From: Antedon bifida
Taxonomy: Eukaryota; Echinodermata; Crinoidea; Comatulida; Antedonidae
Direction: 5' to 3'
Assembly: GCA_963402885.1 (NCBI GenBank)
Contig: OY727095.1
Coordinates: forward strand, 8,065,001 to 8,129,000
Length of the DNA: 64,000 bases
The notes beneath the pieces are model-generated. The model did no database searches. It was not told where the DNA came from and worked only from the letters and a program-made list of their open reading frames with translations. Position numbers and translations under genes: made by a program. Positions 1 through 12,400 of the stretch are shown here, one piece after another. Numbering within the stretch: position 1 is the first letter of the stretch; each line of letters begins with the position of its first letter.

Positions 1-829
1 CTTCCAAATTTTTTTTTCTGTGGTTTTTTTTAATTGAATGAACTTAAAGTCATTTACTATTATTTCATAAATATAATAAATCTAAATAGAGTTTTTTTTT
101 TATTATTTAAATTATTCTATCTAGGCCTCTCTGAAAGTTTACTCTTTTAAAAAAGAGTAAAGTTGGTTGATTTCATCATCATGACTGGAATATAAATAAC
201 TCATTGAAATTTAAACACAACACAAGCTGGTTATTTATTTGTTATTTAATACAATCAACAAAGAATGTACTAAATTCAAAATGTCTGTACTACATTGAAG
301 AAATTATTTTATACCTCTACCTCTCTTGCAAAATTTTTTTATAGGCTGAATCTGTACTCACATGTCGCTGAACATGTAGTACAGTAGCTTGCAAAAACAA
401 AGTAAACATTTGTTTACATCAAGAGCAGTCCCTTTACTCACCAACCTCCACCCCTCTTCAATCACACCACACGCATTTTTATAAAAATAAAATAGATGGC
501 AGCTTGCAATAGTGTTTTGTTAATATGTATTTAACATTTTAAATCATTTAATTTATAGGTCTATAGTACTTATATCTGAGTAATGTTTCTGCCTTTACTG
601 CCTTGTGTTGCACCTGTCTATGAATAATAATTACCTCATATATAGTTCAACAACTTGTCGACTGTTTTCATTCATATACACATTTATTCAGTTATTATGA
701 CAACAACAACAACAACTATGACAATACAAATATGCAGAAATACATAAAAGAAAAAAAGGTATAAAACAATAAACAATTAATAATATAAATCAAAAACGAA
801 AGAGCAAAAATATTGAGCACAACAAAAGT
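1..829. other. intergenic DNA, no feature seen
   Basis: AT-rich sequence with homopolymer runs and no sustained open frame, splice-bounded exon or clear repeat end that I can support. It lies downstream of gene B. Confidence 0.4.
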
Positions 830-1195
830 AAGTTGTTTAAATGGCTAATAGGTAATAGGATTTTTGAAAGTAATTAAAGATACAGAAAGTTTTATTTTAA
901 CAGGGAGATCGTTCCATAGTTTAGGTCCAGCTATTGAAATAAGAAATTGATTTCTAGTTAATCTTGTAAAGGGAACATATAAACATTCTCAAATTATAAT
1001 CATTGCTTAAATTACTTTTTGATAAAATTCCAAGCATACAATGAGGAAGTTTATTATTAATAAATTTAAACATAAAAACAGCGACTTGAACCATATAAAG
1101 ATCATTTAAACTAAGCATATTAAGTTGTTTAAATAAATGTTTGGATGGGGTTTGATAATGGGAAAACTTATAGTACTGTGCCATAGAATTACTAA
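830..1195 (-). mobile_element. LINE fragment, C-terminal end of the reverse-transcriptase ORF
   Basis: The minus strand reads through a segment typical of the C-terminal tail of non-LTR retrotransposon ORF2. It has an LFKQLNMLSLNDLY start, a FMFKFINNKLP stretch, an N-Y-N-x-R motif and, after 954, an L-I-x-x-A-G-P-K-L-W-N block. The reading breaks up on both sides, so this is a dead fragment. It lies 3' of gene B. The clade is not determined; CR1/Jockey-like is a guess. Confidence 0.55.
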
Positions 1196-1440
1196 CAAAT
1201 ATAACATTGTATAATACTGTACTTACAAATAATAAATTAAATTCAAATATAAAACTGTAATATTTGCATCTTATCTAGTTCATTTTTTATTTTTTTGGCT
1301 GCAATAAGCATCCGTAATTTACAATTTATTTTTTTTTTAAATATTCTAAAGTTAAAAATGAAAATGCCTCTAAGTACCTGTATCATGCAGTTGTAATGAA
1401 TGTCAAATTAAGCAGCACTTCAATAACTACTGTATAGCAG

Positions 1441-3059
1441 TTATTTATAGGAAAATACACCATCTATACTCTGGAAGTGTTGCCTCATATCCTGCACTAT
1501 ATCATTAGGTAATTTACACTTACGCATATCAAGCTTTTTCAGTTTAGGAGATATAGCCAGTAATGTGGTTAGTGAAGAACCTGTGATATCAGTGAGAGTA
1601 TTCCCACTGATATCAAGATTATCTAATTCCAACACTAGGTTCCTATTGACACATTCCCTTACCATAGCACCTATGATAGCACCTGACAGATCGCAGCTAT
1701 ACATGTTAAGTGTTTTCAGTTTAGGAGAAATAGCCAGTAATGTGCCAAGTACAGAACCTGTGATATCACTCAGAGTATTGGAACGGATATAAAGATTATC
1801 TAATTCCAACACTAGGTTCCTATTGACACATTCCCTCAACATAGCACCTATGATAACACCTGACAGACTGCAGTAATTCATGTCAAGATTTTTCAGTTTA
1901 GGAGAAATAGCCAGTAATGTGCCAAGTACAGAACCTGTGATATCACTGAGAGTATTCCCACGGATATAAAGATTATCTAATTCCAATACTAGGTTCCTAT
2001 TAACACATTCCCTCACCATAGCACCTATGATAACACCTGACAGACTGCAGTAATTCATGTCAAGATTTTTTAGTTTAGGAAAAATAGCCAGTAATGTGCC
2101 AAGTACAGAACCTGTGATATCATTGAGTTTATTCCCAATGATATTCAGATTATCTAATTCCAACACTAGGTTCCTATTGACACATTCCCTAACCATAGCA
2201 TCTATTATAACACCTGGCATACTGCAGGAGCTTATGTTAAGTGTTTTAAGTTTAGGAGTAATAGCCAGTAATGTGGCAAGTGAAGAACCAGTGATATCAT
2301 TGAGATTATTCTCACTGATATTAAGACTATTTAATTCCAACACTAGGTTCCTATTGACACATTCCCTGACCATAGCATCTATGATAACACCTGACAGATC
2401 GCAGTTGTACATGTCAAGTGTTTTTAATTTAGGAAAAATAGCGAGTAATGTGCCAAGTGAAGAACATGTGATATCACTGAGATTATTCTCACTGATATCA
2501 AGATTATCTAATGCCAACACTACACATTTCTGCAATAGTACACTAACAATATCATTCATATTTGCATTTGTTGCTCCACTTAAATTAAGACTTTTAAGTC
2601 TTGGTGCATTAACCAAAAAGTGGATTAAAAATGATGTAGAAATATAAATATGAGGCTTAACCAAAGAAAAACTTTCAATACTATATCTAAAAGTGTATTT
2701 ACTACATTCGGTAGACAGACCTTTCACCACATCATCAGTACATGATTGACTGATTTTAGATAACACATACTTTTCATCTTTTACAGCAATCATAATATGA
2801 GCTAGCATTCTACCAATGTCGTCTGATTTCTGTTGAATCCATTCCCACCTTTTACTGTGTTTCCATTTTTCTTCTTCCTGATTCATACTACTTATCATCT
2901 TTATGATATCCCGATCTGTTTTTAAACTCTTCCCACGTCTCATGTAAGTGCAAAATCTTTTTACAGAGTTACATATCTCATCTACAGCATGTTCATCTCT
3001 CATTGTATCTTGACTTGGTAGCTGTTGATGTGAAGTTGAGGGTTCACTATCATCAATAC
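1441..3059 (-). CDS. LRR exon of gene B (intact open frame)
   Basis: A 3' terminal exon whose acceptor (TTTTACAG) ends at 3060 and which stays open to the TAA at 1441-1443. It begins with a polar lead (DDSEPSTSHQQ), then a ~120-residue helical segment rich in K/E/W. Six near-identical 59-residue units follow, each holding two leucine-rich repeats of ribonuclease-inhibitor type (L-x-x-L-x-I-x-x-N pattern, then LAISPKLKxLxMxxC). It ends in a cap, KCKLPNDIVQDM. It is the direct counterpart of gene A's last exon, with one unit fewer. LRRs of this kind bind proteins or other ligands; the ligand is unknown. Expression is uncertain because the upstream exons are broken. Confidence 0.7.
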
Positions 3060-3461
3060 CTGTAAAAGGAAGTAATTTTATATTAATAAGACATGGTGGA
3101 ACCAGACAATGGGTGAGCAGCAATTTATATATTTACCAGATTTATGTCAACTTTTACAATATTAAAAGTTTCTTTATTGCTTAAGATATACACTGCATAA
3201 ATTAATATATCAATTTTGAAATAATGTAAAAGAAACAAAAATTGTAAAATGACAACTATTATAGGTTTCAAAAATATAAACACACATTTCTTAAAGTGTA
3301 TTAATTTTTAGATGTATAGAATTTATAATTATATTCTGTAATTAAAGGTTATTTTATTAATAAAAAGCAAAATATGAATAAAAACATTTTATTTTCCATT
3401 ATTTCTAAACAATAAATAATAATAATAACAATAAATGTTACATTTACTATTTTTTAATTAC

Positions 3462-3563
3462 CTTTAAATAGTTCCATTTCTTTTGGTGATTTCTCAGAAT
3501 CTTTTTTAACAGAACATTTTTTCTCTACAAACATTTCTCTTACATAGTCTCTTAATGTTGTCT
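3462..3563 (-). CDS. 34-codon linker exon of gene B
   Basis: A phase 1-1 exon (acceptor TTTGATAG, donor GTAAT) encoding a Lys/Glu-rich helical linker with a YVREMFVEKK start and a SPKEMEL end. It is nearly identical to gene A's exon at 10372-10473. It splices in frame to the LRR exon. Confidence 0.6.
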
Positions 3564-3702
3564 CTATCAAAGAAATAAAATATCAGATTATGTATTAATT
3601 ATATAAAAAGTATTTATTTTTTTTAATAACTTAAAAATAATAATTTTTGTTTACATGTTTTTCATTTTAAATTAAAATACATGATTTATTGTCTGTCTTT
3701 TT

Positions 3703-3749
3703 TTATTTTCTTGGTTTCTTTGCTTTAACTTGATCTTCGGACTCTTCTA
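3703..3749 (-). pseudogene. dead basic-cassette exon of gene B
   Basis: Aligns with the 17-residue basic cassettes (ESEDQVKAKKPRK), but the next codon is TAA and the GTAAG donor is replaced by an A-rich run. It would have to be skipped for the LRR exon to be reached. Confidence 0.6.
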
Positions 3750-3982
3750 ATAAAACAAGAGAAACTACAGTACTACAAATTAATTTTTTAAATGTCCCTT
3801 TTATTCTCATTTTCTCATAGGTTTCAGTAAATGGTGCTTCCAGTGTTTTTCAAGCTTGGGTTTAGATTGACTAATTGTTGCTGAAGATACCGCTGCTTCT
3901 GGTAATTTTCTAGTTAAATTAAAAAAGATTCAGCTCCCAGAACAATTCACTTTCACACAACTCATGGTTACAGTATACTTAC

Positions 3983-4033
3983 TCTTCCTTGATTTTCTTG
4001 GTTTCTTTGCTTTAACTGGTTCTTCTGACGCAT
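3983..4033 (-). CDS. basic-cassette exon of gene B
   Basis: A 51-bp exon with a CTAG acceptor and GTAAG donor, phase 1 at both ends. It encodes a Lys/Arg-rich peptide containing AKKPRKSRK, like a monopartite nuclear localisation signal. It is homologous to the four cassettes of gene A. Confidence 0.6.
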
Positions 4034-4381
4034 CTAGTATAAAATAAGAGAAAATGTGAACAAATTTTTATCTATAATAGAGAATAAATAGGTATAGATA
4101 GGTAAGTAAGTAGTAATATAATTCCATAACCGCAAGCTCATTTAGAGAATGCCAGGGTGGTGATTTGGAGGTCGTGGGTTGAATTACTTGACTATGTACT
4201 CATAATAGGGTAAAGTGCATTAAATATATCATTCGCTATAAAGTTTGGTTTAATATCTCTGTGAGGCAGGATATTCAGTAGGCAGAATTTCAACATATCA
4301 TACTTTTTACCTTTATAGTGTTTACCAAGTTCAGCCTTCAAGTCATCAAACTCATCATTCCTTTCAAGAGATGCCATTTTC

Positions 4382-5439
4382 CTGAAAAATAACAAATATT
4401 ATCATCTATACATTTTAACACTGAAACATTAATAAATAAATTAAGCTGTTTCATTGAAGTACAGTAGTAGCAGTATGGATCTAGACCTGTTGCAACTTAC
4501 AATTCTGTCACCCAGTCTCTATCCAGTAGCAATACCAACAAACTTCAATCAATTTTTCCAAGTGCCTAAAACTGGTAGCTTATTACTTCTTAATTGCTAC
4601 TTAATAAACTTTGCTGACATTAGCCCCCGCGTCGGGTAGATCCTGGCGTCACCACTGCCTTGGATTTAATCTTTTAAACTAATGTAAAACTTTGTTCACT
4701 ATTACATTTTACATCAATAAGTATCCATTTCTTTTGCTTAATTTATTTTAGAATGGGTTATTGTCCTTTTTACCCTACTGTATAACTTATATCCGACAGG
4801 TTTTAAATTTAATTTGAAATCTGACAGACTTTTATTAATTATGAATAGGCCTATAATTTTAATATTTCATTTTTGTGTCATTTTTCTAAACCTAATTCAA
4901 TACACAGCTTCTAGCTTCAACATCGCATGAAACAAAATTACATTTATATTAAAATAGGAGTAGGCCTAGCCAACGCATACATTATATTATGGCCCTATCA
5001 ATGAAATGTCACAGAATGAGAATTAAATCATTCATGGATTGTAAGTAAAATAAATAATTAGACAAATTATAGGTGAGATTATATATAAAAACAGATCAAT
5101 TGAACTAATTGGAATTAGTGTACATTAGTAAATACACTACTACAGTTAGTGAGTTACTACCTAACTTAAACCTAGTGTCAGAGTGGGCTACGAGTACGAG
5201 CCGAACTAAAGACTTTCCAGGGCCAAGCAAGCTGTACTCAGTGAAGACTTCCCACCGGCTGGAGGTACTGTAAATCATTGTGTTGAGCTAGGCCCAGCCC
5301 CTAAACTACTATTAGTTACTTGGCCTTCTAGCTAGTACTATAGGCCTAGGGCCAGGCCTTAGCCTAAAGGCTTATTAGGCGGCTAATTGTTAGGGACATA
5401 ATTGTTACAATGTTGTTAAAAGTATACTGTTGTACATAC
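4382..5439 (-). other. first intron of gene B, duplicated from gene A
   Basis: Recognisable copy of parts of 18463-21680: it shares a stretch beginning near 4440/18528 and another with CCCCCGCGTCGGGTAGATCCTG-like text near 4625/18728. No exon is seen. Gene A's copy is longer because of LINE and MITE insertions. Confidence 0.5.
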
Positions 5440-5602
5440 TTGAAAACCTTTCGGAATTTATTGGAAAAGAACAAGTTGAATCATCATGGCGGCGGTCCTG
5501 TTTTCCTCGTTTGTTCTCATTACCCACCAACACTACCCAGGTCAGCGTCACGGTAGTAAAAGAGCCCTGGAAATGGGAATTCCCCTTTCTGGAATGACGT
5601 CA
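5440..5602 (-). promoter_or_regulatory. promoter and non-coding first exon of gene B (copy 1)
   Basis: Reading on the minus strand: a perfect CRE palindrome TGACGTCA (5595-5602), a kappaB-type palindrome GGGAATTCCC (5575-5585 with flank), an ATGGCGGCGG element (5486-5495, YY1-like, reverse CCGCCGCCAT), and a splice donor (GTATGT) just past 5440. The same order occurs at 21.7 and 47.1 kb. It is inferred to be a TATA-less promoter with a 5' UTR exon. The transcription start is not visible from sequence alone. Confidence 0.55.
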
Positions 5603-6307
5603 TTGAACACCCCTTGCTGCTCTTGATGTTGTCCAATCGTATCTCTTTATGAGACGTTTACCGGGGGGGGGGGGGGGGGCGGGGAATAAGAATTCACCAG
5701 AAAGGAAAATAAGAATTCATTATTTAAATTCTGCTATCGTTTATGTTATTCAGGTTTTGTAGGCCTAACTACTAAATGAAATTATTTAATGAAAATGTTG
5801 AAACATTAATTATTCATTCCCTTTGTTTCAAAATATTTACATATCAAAATTACAATCCATCTTTACAATAGATTTAAAGTTCTGTATTTTGTTGTATTTT
5901 ACAATCATGTTTATGTAAATAATACAGGCCTATAATTCAAGGTCTTTCTCTCCCAAACTACTATACAGTAACATTTTTACCCAGCCAAAATATAACCAAA
6001 GATAACGCAGAAATAATTTTAATCAAGATGTATTGTCTGCTTGTATTTGTTGCTTGGTGAAGGTGAATAACTATTATGTGACATTAAAATGGCATAATAT
6101 TCAACAACAAATTGTAAAAAAATATTTTTTTTGAAGGGGGATAATATATCTTTTATAATATATCTTTTATAATATTATTTGTACTTTCATAAAACATTGT
6201 ACAGTTGTGGTAGTATTTCTTCATTATTTTTTTTCAGTAATTTATAAAATCAATTTAAACAGAAATAGATTCCCATTTTTCCACATCATTAAAATTATTT
6301 TTTAAAA

Positions 6308-6478
6308 AGAATGTGTAACAATCACATTATAAAATGTCCATCATTCATGTATTTAATAGAAAAGAATCTGTAACAATCACATTATAAAATGTCCATCATC
6401 CATGTATTTAATAGACAAGAATCTGTAACAATCACATCATAAGATGTCCATCATCGATGTATTTAATAGAAAAGCTGA
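6308..6478. repeat. short tandem repeat, ~57-bp unit, 3 copies
   Basis: Three consecutive copies of a unit containing TGTAACAATCACATTATAA, then ATGTCCATCAT and ATGTATTTAATAGA, diverging by a few bases. A single related copy remains near 22860-22930 in the paralogous block. Confidence 0.75.
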
Positions 6479-6879
6479 TGAATTTTAAATAAGTAAGCCT
6501 ACTGTGGCATTGCTAGAGTTTGTTGCCAGAAAGATGTTCAAAATAAAGAATCTGATTATTTCAGCTGCCGATTTATTAACTCTTAAATTCACAACTTACT
6601 ACATCTTTATTGATTGCAAGGGTTAGGGCGGCTTTACTAACCATCATCTTTACTCATAATCTTTACCCAGAGGGATGTGTTTTTATTTGGTAAAGTATGG
6701 CGGCCGAAATGCACCTATGACACAAAATAATAAGTAAATCCCAAAATTAGGTGTTATTTATAATTTAAAATACTACACAAAAAGGAGTATGGTATTTAAA
6801 ATATGTATTTATTTGTAAAAACTTAATACAAAAATAAATTATCATATTTATATACTGTATACATTTATATAATAACCAC

Positions 6880-7115
6880 TGTACTTCATTTACAACTCCC
6901 CTGCCCCAATTAACGCAAGTATATGCTGACTGAAAATGCACAGTAACAACCATTGTACTTCATTTACAAACTCCCTGCCCCAATTAACACAAGTATATAC
7001 TGACTGAAAATGCACAGTAACAACCACTGTACTTCATTTACAACCCCCTGCCCCAATTAGCACAAGTATATGCTATTGACTGAAAATGCACAGTAACAAC
7101 CACTGTACTTCATTT
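6880..7115. repeat. minisatellite, ~70-bp unit, short block
   Basis: About three and a half copies of a unit containing AACCACTGTACTTCATTTAC, CCCCTGCCCCAATTAACAC and TGACTGAAAATGCACAGTAA. The same unit forms the long block at 23330-24395. Both blocks lie just upstream of a duplicated promoter, so the array predates the A/B duplication. Confidence 0.85.
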
Positions 7116-8219
7116 TCATCACCCCCATCCCCCCTCTGCCCCTCCCCAGCTCTAACTAACACAGGTGAATTTTCTTCCATTGTTTACAAATACAATTTTA
7201 GACATAATATGACATATTGTATATACATATTAAATAAACAATTTGGGACATAATATGGCATTTTATATAAATATTAATTTGTCAATATGTAGCCATCTGG
7301 TCTCTCTGGGATACCTTTCTCCAAACTTACATACAATAAAAAAAAAAAAATAAATAATTTTAGACATAATTAGGCATATGTTTACAATAAACTTTTTTTC
7401 ATTTCATTGTTATTTCACTTTAATGTCTTACAATGAAGTGGAATAGTCTAAAAGAAAGCGTACCTTAGCTTGTAATAGGCTTCTCAAAACAAAAACACAA
7501 AAATATAGAAACTAAAAAGTTCAAATGTAACATTCAATCAATTTCCACAACTGATGCATTTATCTACTTACTAACTAAAGACTATGATAAAAATAAATAT
7601 TTTATTATAAAATATCCCATTCCTGTGTTGCAGTTTGATTTATTTCTTCTAACAAGTTTTAAACTTTTTGGAAAATTATATCTTTACATTATTAATCAAG
7701 TACAAAACAATGCAAAATATTGATTTTGAAAGACAAAAACATAATTACATAGCAAATATTAAGGCTAAATTTATAAAATTGCACATTAAATAAATAAAAA
7801 CAATCTACATTGTGAGAATGTTATTTATTTTTAAAAACTTGATCAGAGCAAAAAATGCATTATTATGTGTTTGCCTCTACTGTATATCATACACTTCAAT
7901 GCATGTATGAAGCTGCAGTTCCACATAATATACATTACTAAAAAAAGACATGCAAGAACTTGAAATAACCAAATATTATCATAAATAAATCAAAATTATG
8001 TACATTTAATATTAAAAGAAGCATATTTCTGCCAAAAAAAATTGTTTAAATCAGGCATTATCTTGTTATAGAAAAATGTCTATTTTATAATAATATACAG
8101 GATAATAATTATCTTATATTGAGGTAACTTTTTTTGAAACTTTCTCAAACCAGAAATAAAAATGCATGTACTGTGTCAATGAATGTAAATTAAGCTGCAG
8201 TTTAATTACTGTATAGCAG
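7116..8219. other. spacer between the minisatellite and gene A
   Basis: AT-rich with long A and T runs and no supported gene. The last ~60 bp before 8220 match the DNA just 3' of gene B (about 1380-1440), so the duplication includes some 3' flank. Confidence 0.4.
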
Positions 8220-9480
8220 TTAATGGTAAAATACACCATCTATACTCTGGAAGTGTTGAGTCATATTTTCCACTATATCATTAGGTAATTTACACCAATG
8301 CATATCAAGTTTTCTCAGTTTAGGAGAAATTGCCAGTAATGTGTTAAGTACAGAACCTGTAATATCACAGAGATTATTATCATGGATATTAAGAGTCTCT
8401 AATTCCAACACTAGGTTCCTATTGACACATTCCCTTACCATGGTATCTATGATAACACCTGACAGACTGCAACTGTACATGTCAAGTGTTTTCAGTTTAG
8501 GAGAAATAGCCAGTAATGTGGTAAGGGAAGAACCTGCGATATTACTAAGATTATTGGTATGGATATAAAGATTATCCAATTCCAACACTAGGTTCCTATT
8601 AACACAATCCCTCACCATTGTATCTATGACAACACCTGACAGACTGCACCAGCTTATGTCAAGTGTTTTCAGTTTAGGAGAAATAGCCAGTAATGTGACG
8701 AGTGAAGAACCTGTGATATCACTGAAATTATTGGTATGGATATCAAGATTATCTAATTCCAACACTAGGTTCCTCTTAACACATTCCCTGACCATTGTAT
8801 CTATGATAACACCTGACAGATCGCAGTTATTCATGTTAAGTGTTTTCAGTTTAGGAGAAATAGCCAGTAATGTGCCAAGTGAAGAACCTGTGATATCACC
8901 ACTGAGATTATTGGAATGGATATTAAGATTATCCAATTCCAACACTAGGTTCATATTATCACATTCTATAACCATAGCATCTATGATAACACCTGACATA
9001 CTGCAGGAGCTTATGTTAAGTGTTTTCAGTTTAGGAGAAATAGCCAGTAATGTGCCCAGTGAAGAACCTGTAACATCACTGAAATTATTGCCTTTGATAT
9101 CAAGATTATCTAATTCCAACACTAGGTTCCTCTTGACACATTCACTGACTATTGTATCTATGACAACATCTGACAGACTGCAGTACTGCATGTCAAGTGT
9201 TTTCAGTTTAGGAGAAATAGCCAGTAATGTGCCAAGTGAAGAACCTGTAACAGCACTGAAACTATTGCCTTTGATATCAAGATTATCTAATTCCAATACT
9301 AGGTTCCTATTGACACATTCCCTGACCATTGCATATATGATAACATCTGACAGACTGCAGTACTGCATTCCAAGTGTTTTCAGTTTAGGAGAAATAGCCA
9401 GTAATGTGCCAAGTGAAGAACCTGTAATATCACTGAGATTACTCTTACAGATATCAAGGTTCTCTAATTCCAACACTACT
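8220..9480 (-). repeat. ~177-bp coding tandem repeat (double-LRR units) in gene A
   Basis: Seven units of about 59 codons, near-identical in DNA (for example LVLELDNLDI...GTLLAISPKLKTL). The variable residues cluster at N-x-x-S-D-I/V and at the residues between LDM and CSLS. Gene B has six such units (1441-2520). The low divergence points to unequal exchange or gene conversion. The regularity also leaves the opposite strand open (8626-9543), which is not a gene. Confidence 0.8.
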
Positions 9481-12400
9481 CCTTTCTTTGATAGTGCATC
9501 AACAGTATCATTTATAGTTACACCTGTTAAATTATATAATTGAAGCCGTTTAAGTCTTGATGCATTAATCAAAATATGAATTAAAACATATTTACCACTT
9601 CCATATAGCATTGGTTGGTCATATAAAAAACTTTCAATAGCGTATTTAAAAATATATTTACTACATTCAGCAGATATACCTTTTATTACATCATCAGTAC
9701 ATGATTGACTGATTTTCAATAACACTATCTCTTCATCTTTTACAGCAATCAAAACATGAGCTAGCATTCTACCAATGTCTTCTGATGATTCCTGTTGAAT
9801 CCATTCCCACCTTTTACTTTGTTTCCATTTTTCTTCTTCCTGATTCAGACTACTTATCATCTTTATGATACCCTGATCTGATTTTAATCTGTTATCACCC
9901 CTTATGTAACTGCAAAATCTCCTTACAGAGTTACATATCTCATCTATAGCATCTTCATCTGTCACTGTATCTTGACTTGGTAGCTGTTGATGTGAGGTTG
10001 AGGACTCACTGTCATCAATAACTGTAAGAATTCATTTATTAATAAGACATGATGAAACCAGACAATGAGTGTGCAGCAATTTAATGTATATTTACTGGAT
10101 TTACTTTTTTAATATTAAAAGTGTATTTATTGATATAAGATATACACAGCATAACTTAATATATGAACAGTTTCAAATAATGTAAAAGAAACAAAAACCT
10201 TAGCAATTTGCATAACTTTATTATAGGTTTAATAAATAGAATTTACAATTATATTATGTAATTAAATATTATTTTATTAATAAAAAGCAACATACGAACC
10301 AAAAAAAAAAAATGTTCCAACATTATTTCCAAATGTTAACAATAAATTTACATTTACTATTTTTTAATTACCTTTAATTAGTTCCATTTCTTTTGGTGAT
10401 TTCACAGAATCTGTTTTAACAAAACATTTTTTCTGTACAAACATTTCTCTTACATAGTTTCTTAATGTTGTCTCTATCAAAGAAATCAAATAGTAAATTC
10501 CAATTAGGAAACAATACTTAAAAATCAATAAACATTATAAGTTTTATATCATTTGCTCTTCATTAAAATTGTTCCTGTTGATTGTTCAGCACTTAGGTTA
10601 CGTGCATTCTGCACTATTTTAATTGAACATTATTATTATGTTAAATTCTCTGTATTAAGGTAAAACAGTGTAAGTTTATTTGCAATTCTGAATTTTCTCT
10701 TTTAATAACTTAATGTGAATATCCATAGTTTTAGAAACCCTCAGATAAACTTTTAGCATTACATGAGGCTTGAGATAAAGTAATACGGTAATAATATTTT
10801 CTTGGATACATGTTTTTCATTTAAAATAAAATACAGGATTTATTGTCAATCTTACTCTTTTTGGATCTTCTTGGTTTCTTTACTTTAACTTGATCTCCTG
10901 ACTCTCCTAATAAAACAAGAGAATAGAAAATGCTAAAAATTAATTTAGGCCAGTTTTAAGCTATTGAGAATTCCTCTGCTATTTTGTTACTACTATTTAT
11001 GAAACTTGAATGCTTTAAATGCCCATTTTGGTTCCCATTTTATCATAATAGGGTTTTAGTACTGTATATAGTGTTTCCAGTGTTTTTCAAGCTTGGGTTT
11101 AGATTGACTAATTGTTGGTGAAGATACTGCTGCTGCGCTATTTTAATTGAACATTATTATTATGTTAAATTCTGTGTATTAAGGTAAAACAGTGTAAGTT
11201 TATTTGCAATTCTGAATTTTCTCTTTTAATAACTTAATGTGAATATCCATAGTTTTAGAAACTCTCAGATAAACTTTTAGCATTACATGAGGCTTGAGAT
11301 AAAGTAATACGGTAATAATATTTTCTTGGATACATGTTTTTCATTTAAAATAAAATACAGGATTTATTGTCAATCTTACTCTTTTTGGATCTTCTTGGTT
11401 TCTTTACTTTAACTTGATCTCCTGACTCTCCTAATAAAACAAGAGAATAGAAAATGCTAAAAATTAATTTAGGCCAGTTTTAAGCTATTGAGAATTCCTC
11501 TGCTATTTTGTTACTACTATTTATGAAACTTGAATGCTTTAAATGCCCATTTTGGTTCCCATTTTATCATAATAGGGTTTTAGTACTGTATATAGTGTTT
11601 CCAGTGTTTTTCAAGCTTGGGTTTAGATTGACTAATTGTTGGTGAAGATACTGCTGCTGCGCTATTTTAATTGAACATTATTATTATGTTAAATTCTGTG
11701 TATTAAGGTAAAACAGTGTAAGTTTATTTGCAATTCTGAATTTTCTCTTTTAATAACTTAATGTGAATATCCATAGTTTTAGAAACTCTCAGATAAACTT
11801 TTAGCATTACATGAGGCTTGAGATAAAGTAATACGGTAATAATATTTTCTTGGATACATGTTTTTCATTTAAAATAAAATACAGGATTTATTGTCAATCT
11901 TACTCTTTTTGGATCTTCTTGGTTTCTTTACTTTAACTTGATCTCCTGACTCTCCTAATAAAACAAGAGAATAGAAAATGCTAAAAATTAATTTAGGCCA
12001 GTTTAAAGCTATTGAGAATTCCTCTGCTATTTTGTTACTACTATTTATGAAACTTTAATGCTTTAAATGCCCATTTTGGTTCCCATTTTATCATAATAGG
12101 GTTTTAGTACTGTATATAGTGTTTCCAGTGTTTTTCAAGCTTGGGTTTAGATTGACTAATTGTTGGTGAAGATACTGCTGCTGCTTCTAGTTAATTTTCC
12201 AGTTTACAGAAGTTTAATTCAAAAAGACATTTTCCATAACAATTCTCACACACCTCATAGTTATAGCATACTTACTCTTTCTAGATCTTTTTGGTTTCTT
12301 TACTTTAACTTGATCTTCTGACTCATCTAATAATACAACAGAAAATGCTAAACATTAGGTTAGGTATACAATTATTTTCTCCTCTTTTTATATCTTATCT

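Larger units (their letters stand above)
1441..4381 (-). pseudogene. gene B: truncated duplicate of the DED/LRR gene A
   Basis: This is a paralog of gene A missing its middle. The first coding exon starts at ATG 4377 and matches the first ~50 residues of A's tandem DED. The match ends near 4216 at foreign DNA, the frame reaches a stop at 4192, and no donor is seen. Downstream exons retained are a basic 17-residue cassette (3983-4033), a second cassette (~3703-3749) with an in-frame stop and no donor, a 34-codon linker (3462-3563), and the LRR exon (1441-3059) with six ~59-residue double-LRR units and stop at 1441. Everything matching A between the first DED and the cassettes is gone. The LRR exon alone is intact, so a short LRR-only product from an internal ATG is possible. 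The promoter is also duplicated (5440-5602). Confidence 0.7.

Noticed and set aside
5661..5682. G-rich run upstream of gene B as a regulatory quadruplex
   Set aside because: A single long G run interrupted once. Length is prone to sequencing error and the gene A copy of the block lacks it.
8626..9543. 305-codon open frame on the plus strand
   Set aside because: It lies exactly opposite gene A's LRR repeats and repeats with the same period. It is the antisense shadow of a periodic coding sequence, as is the one at 2057-2647.
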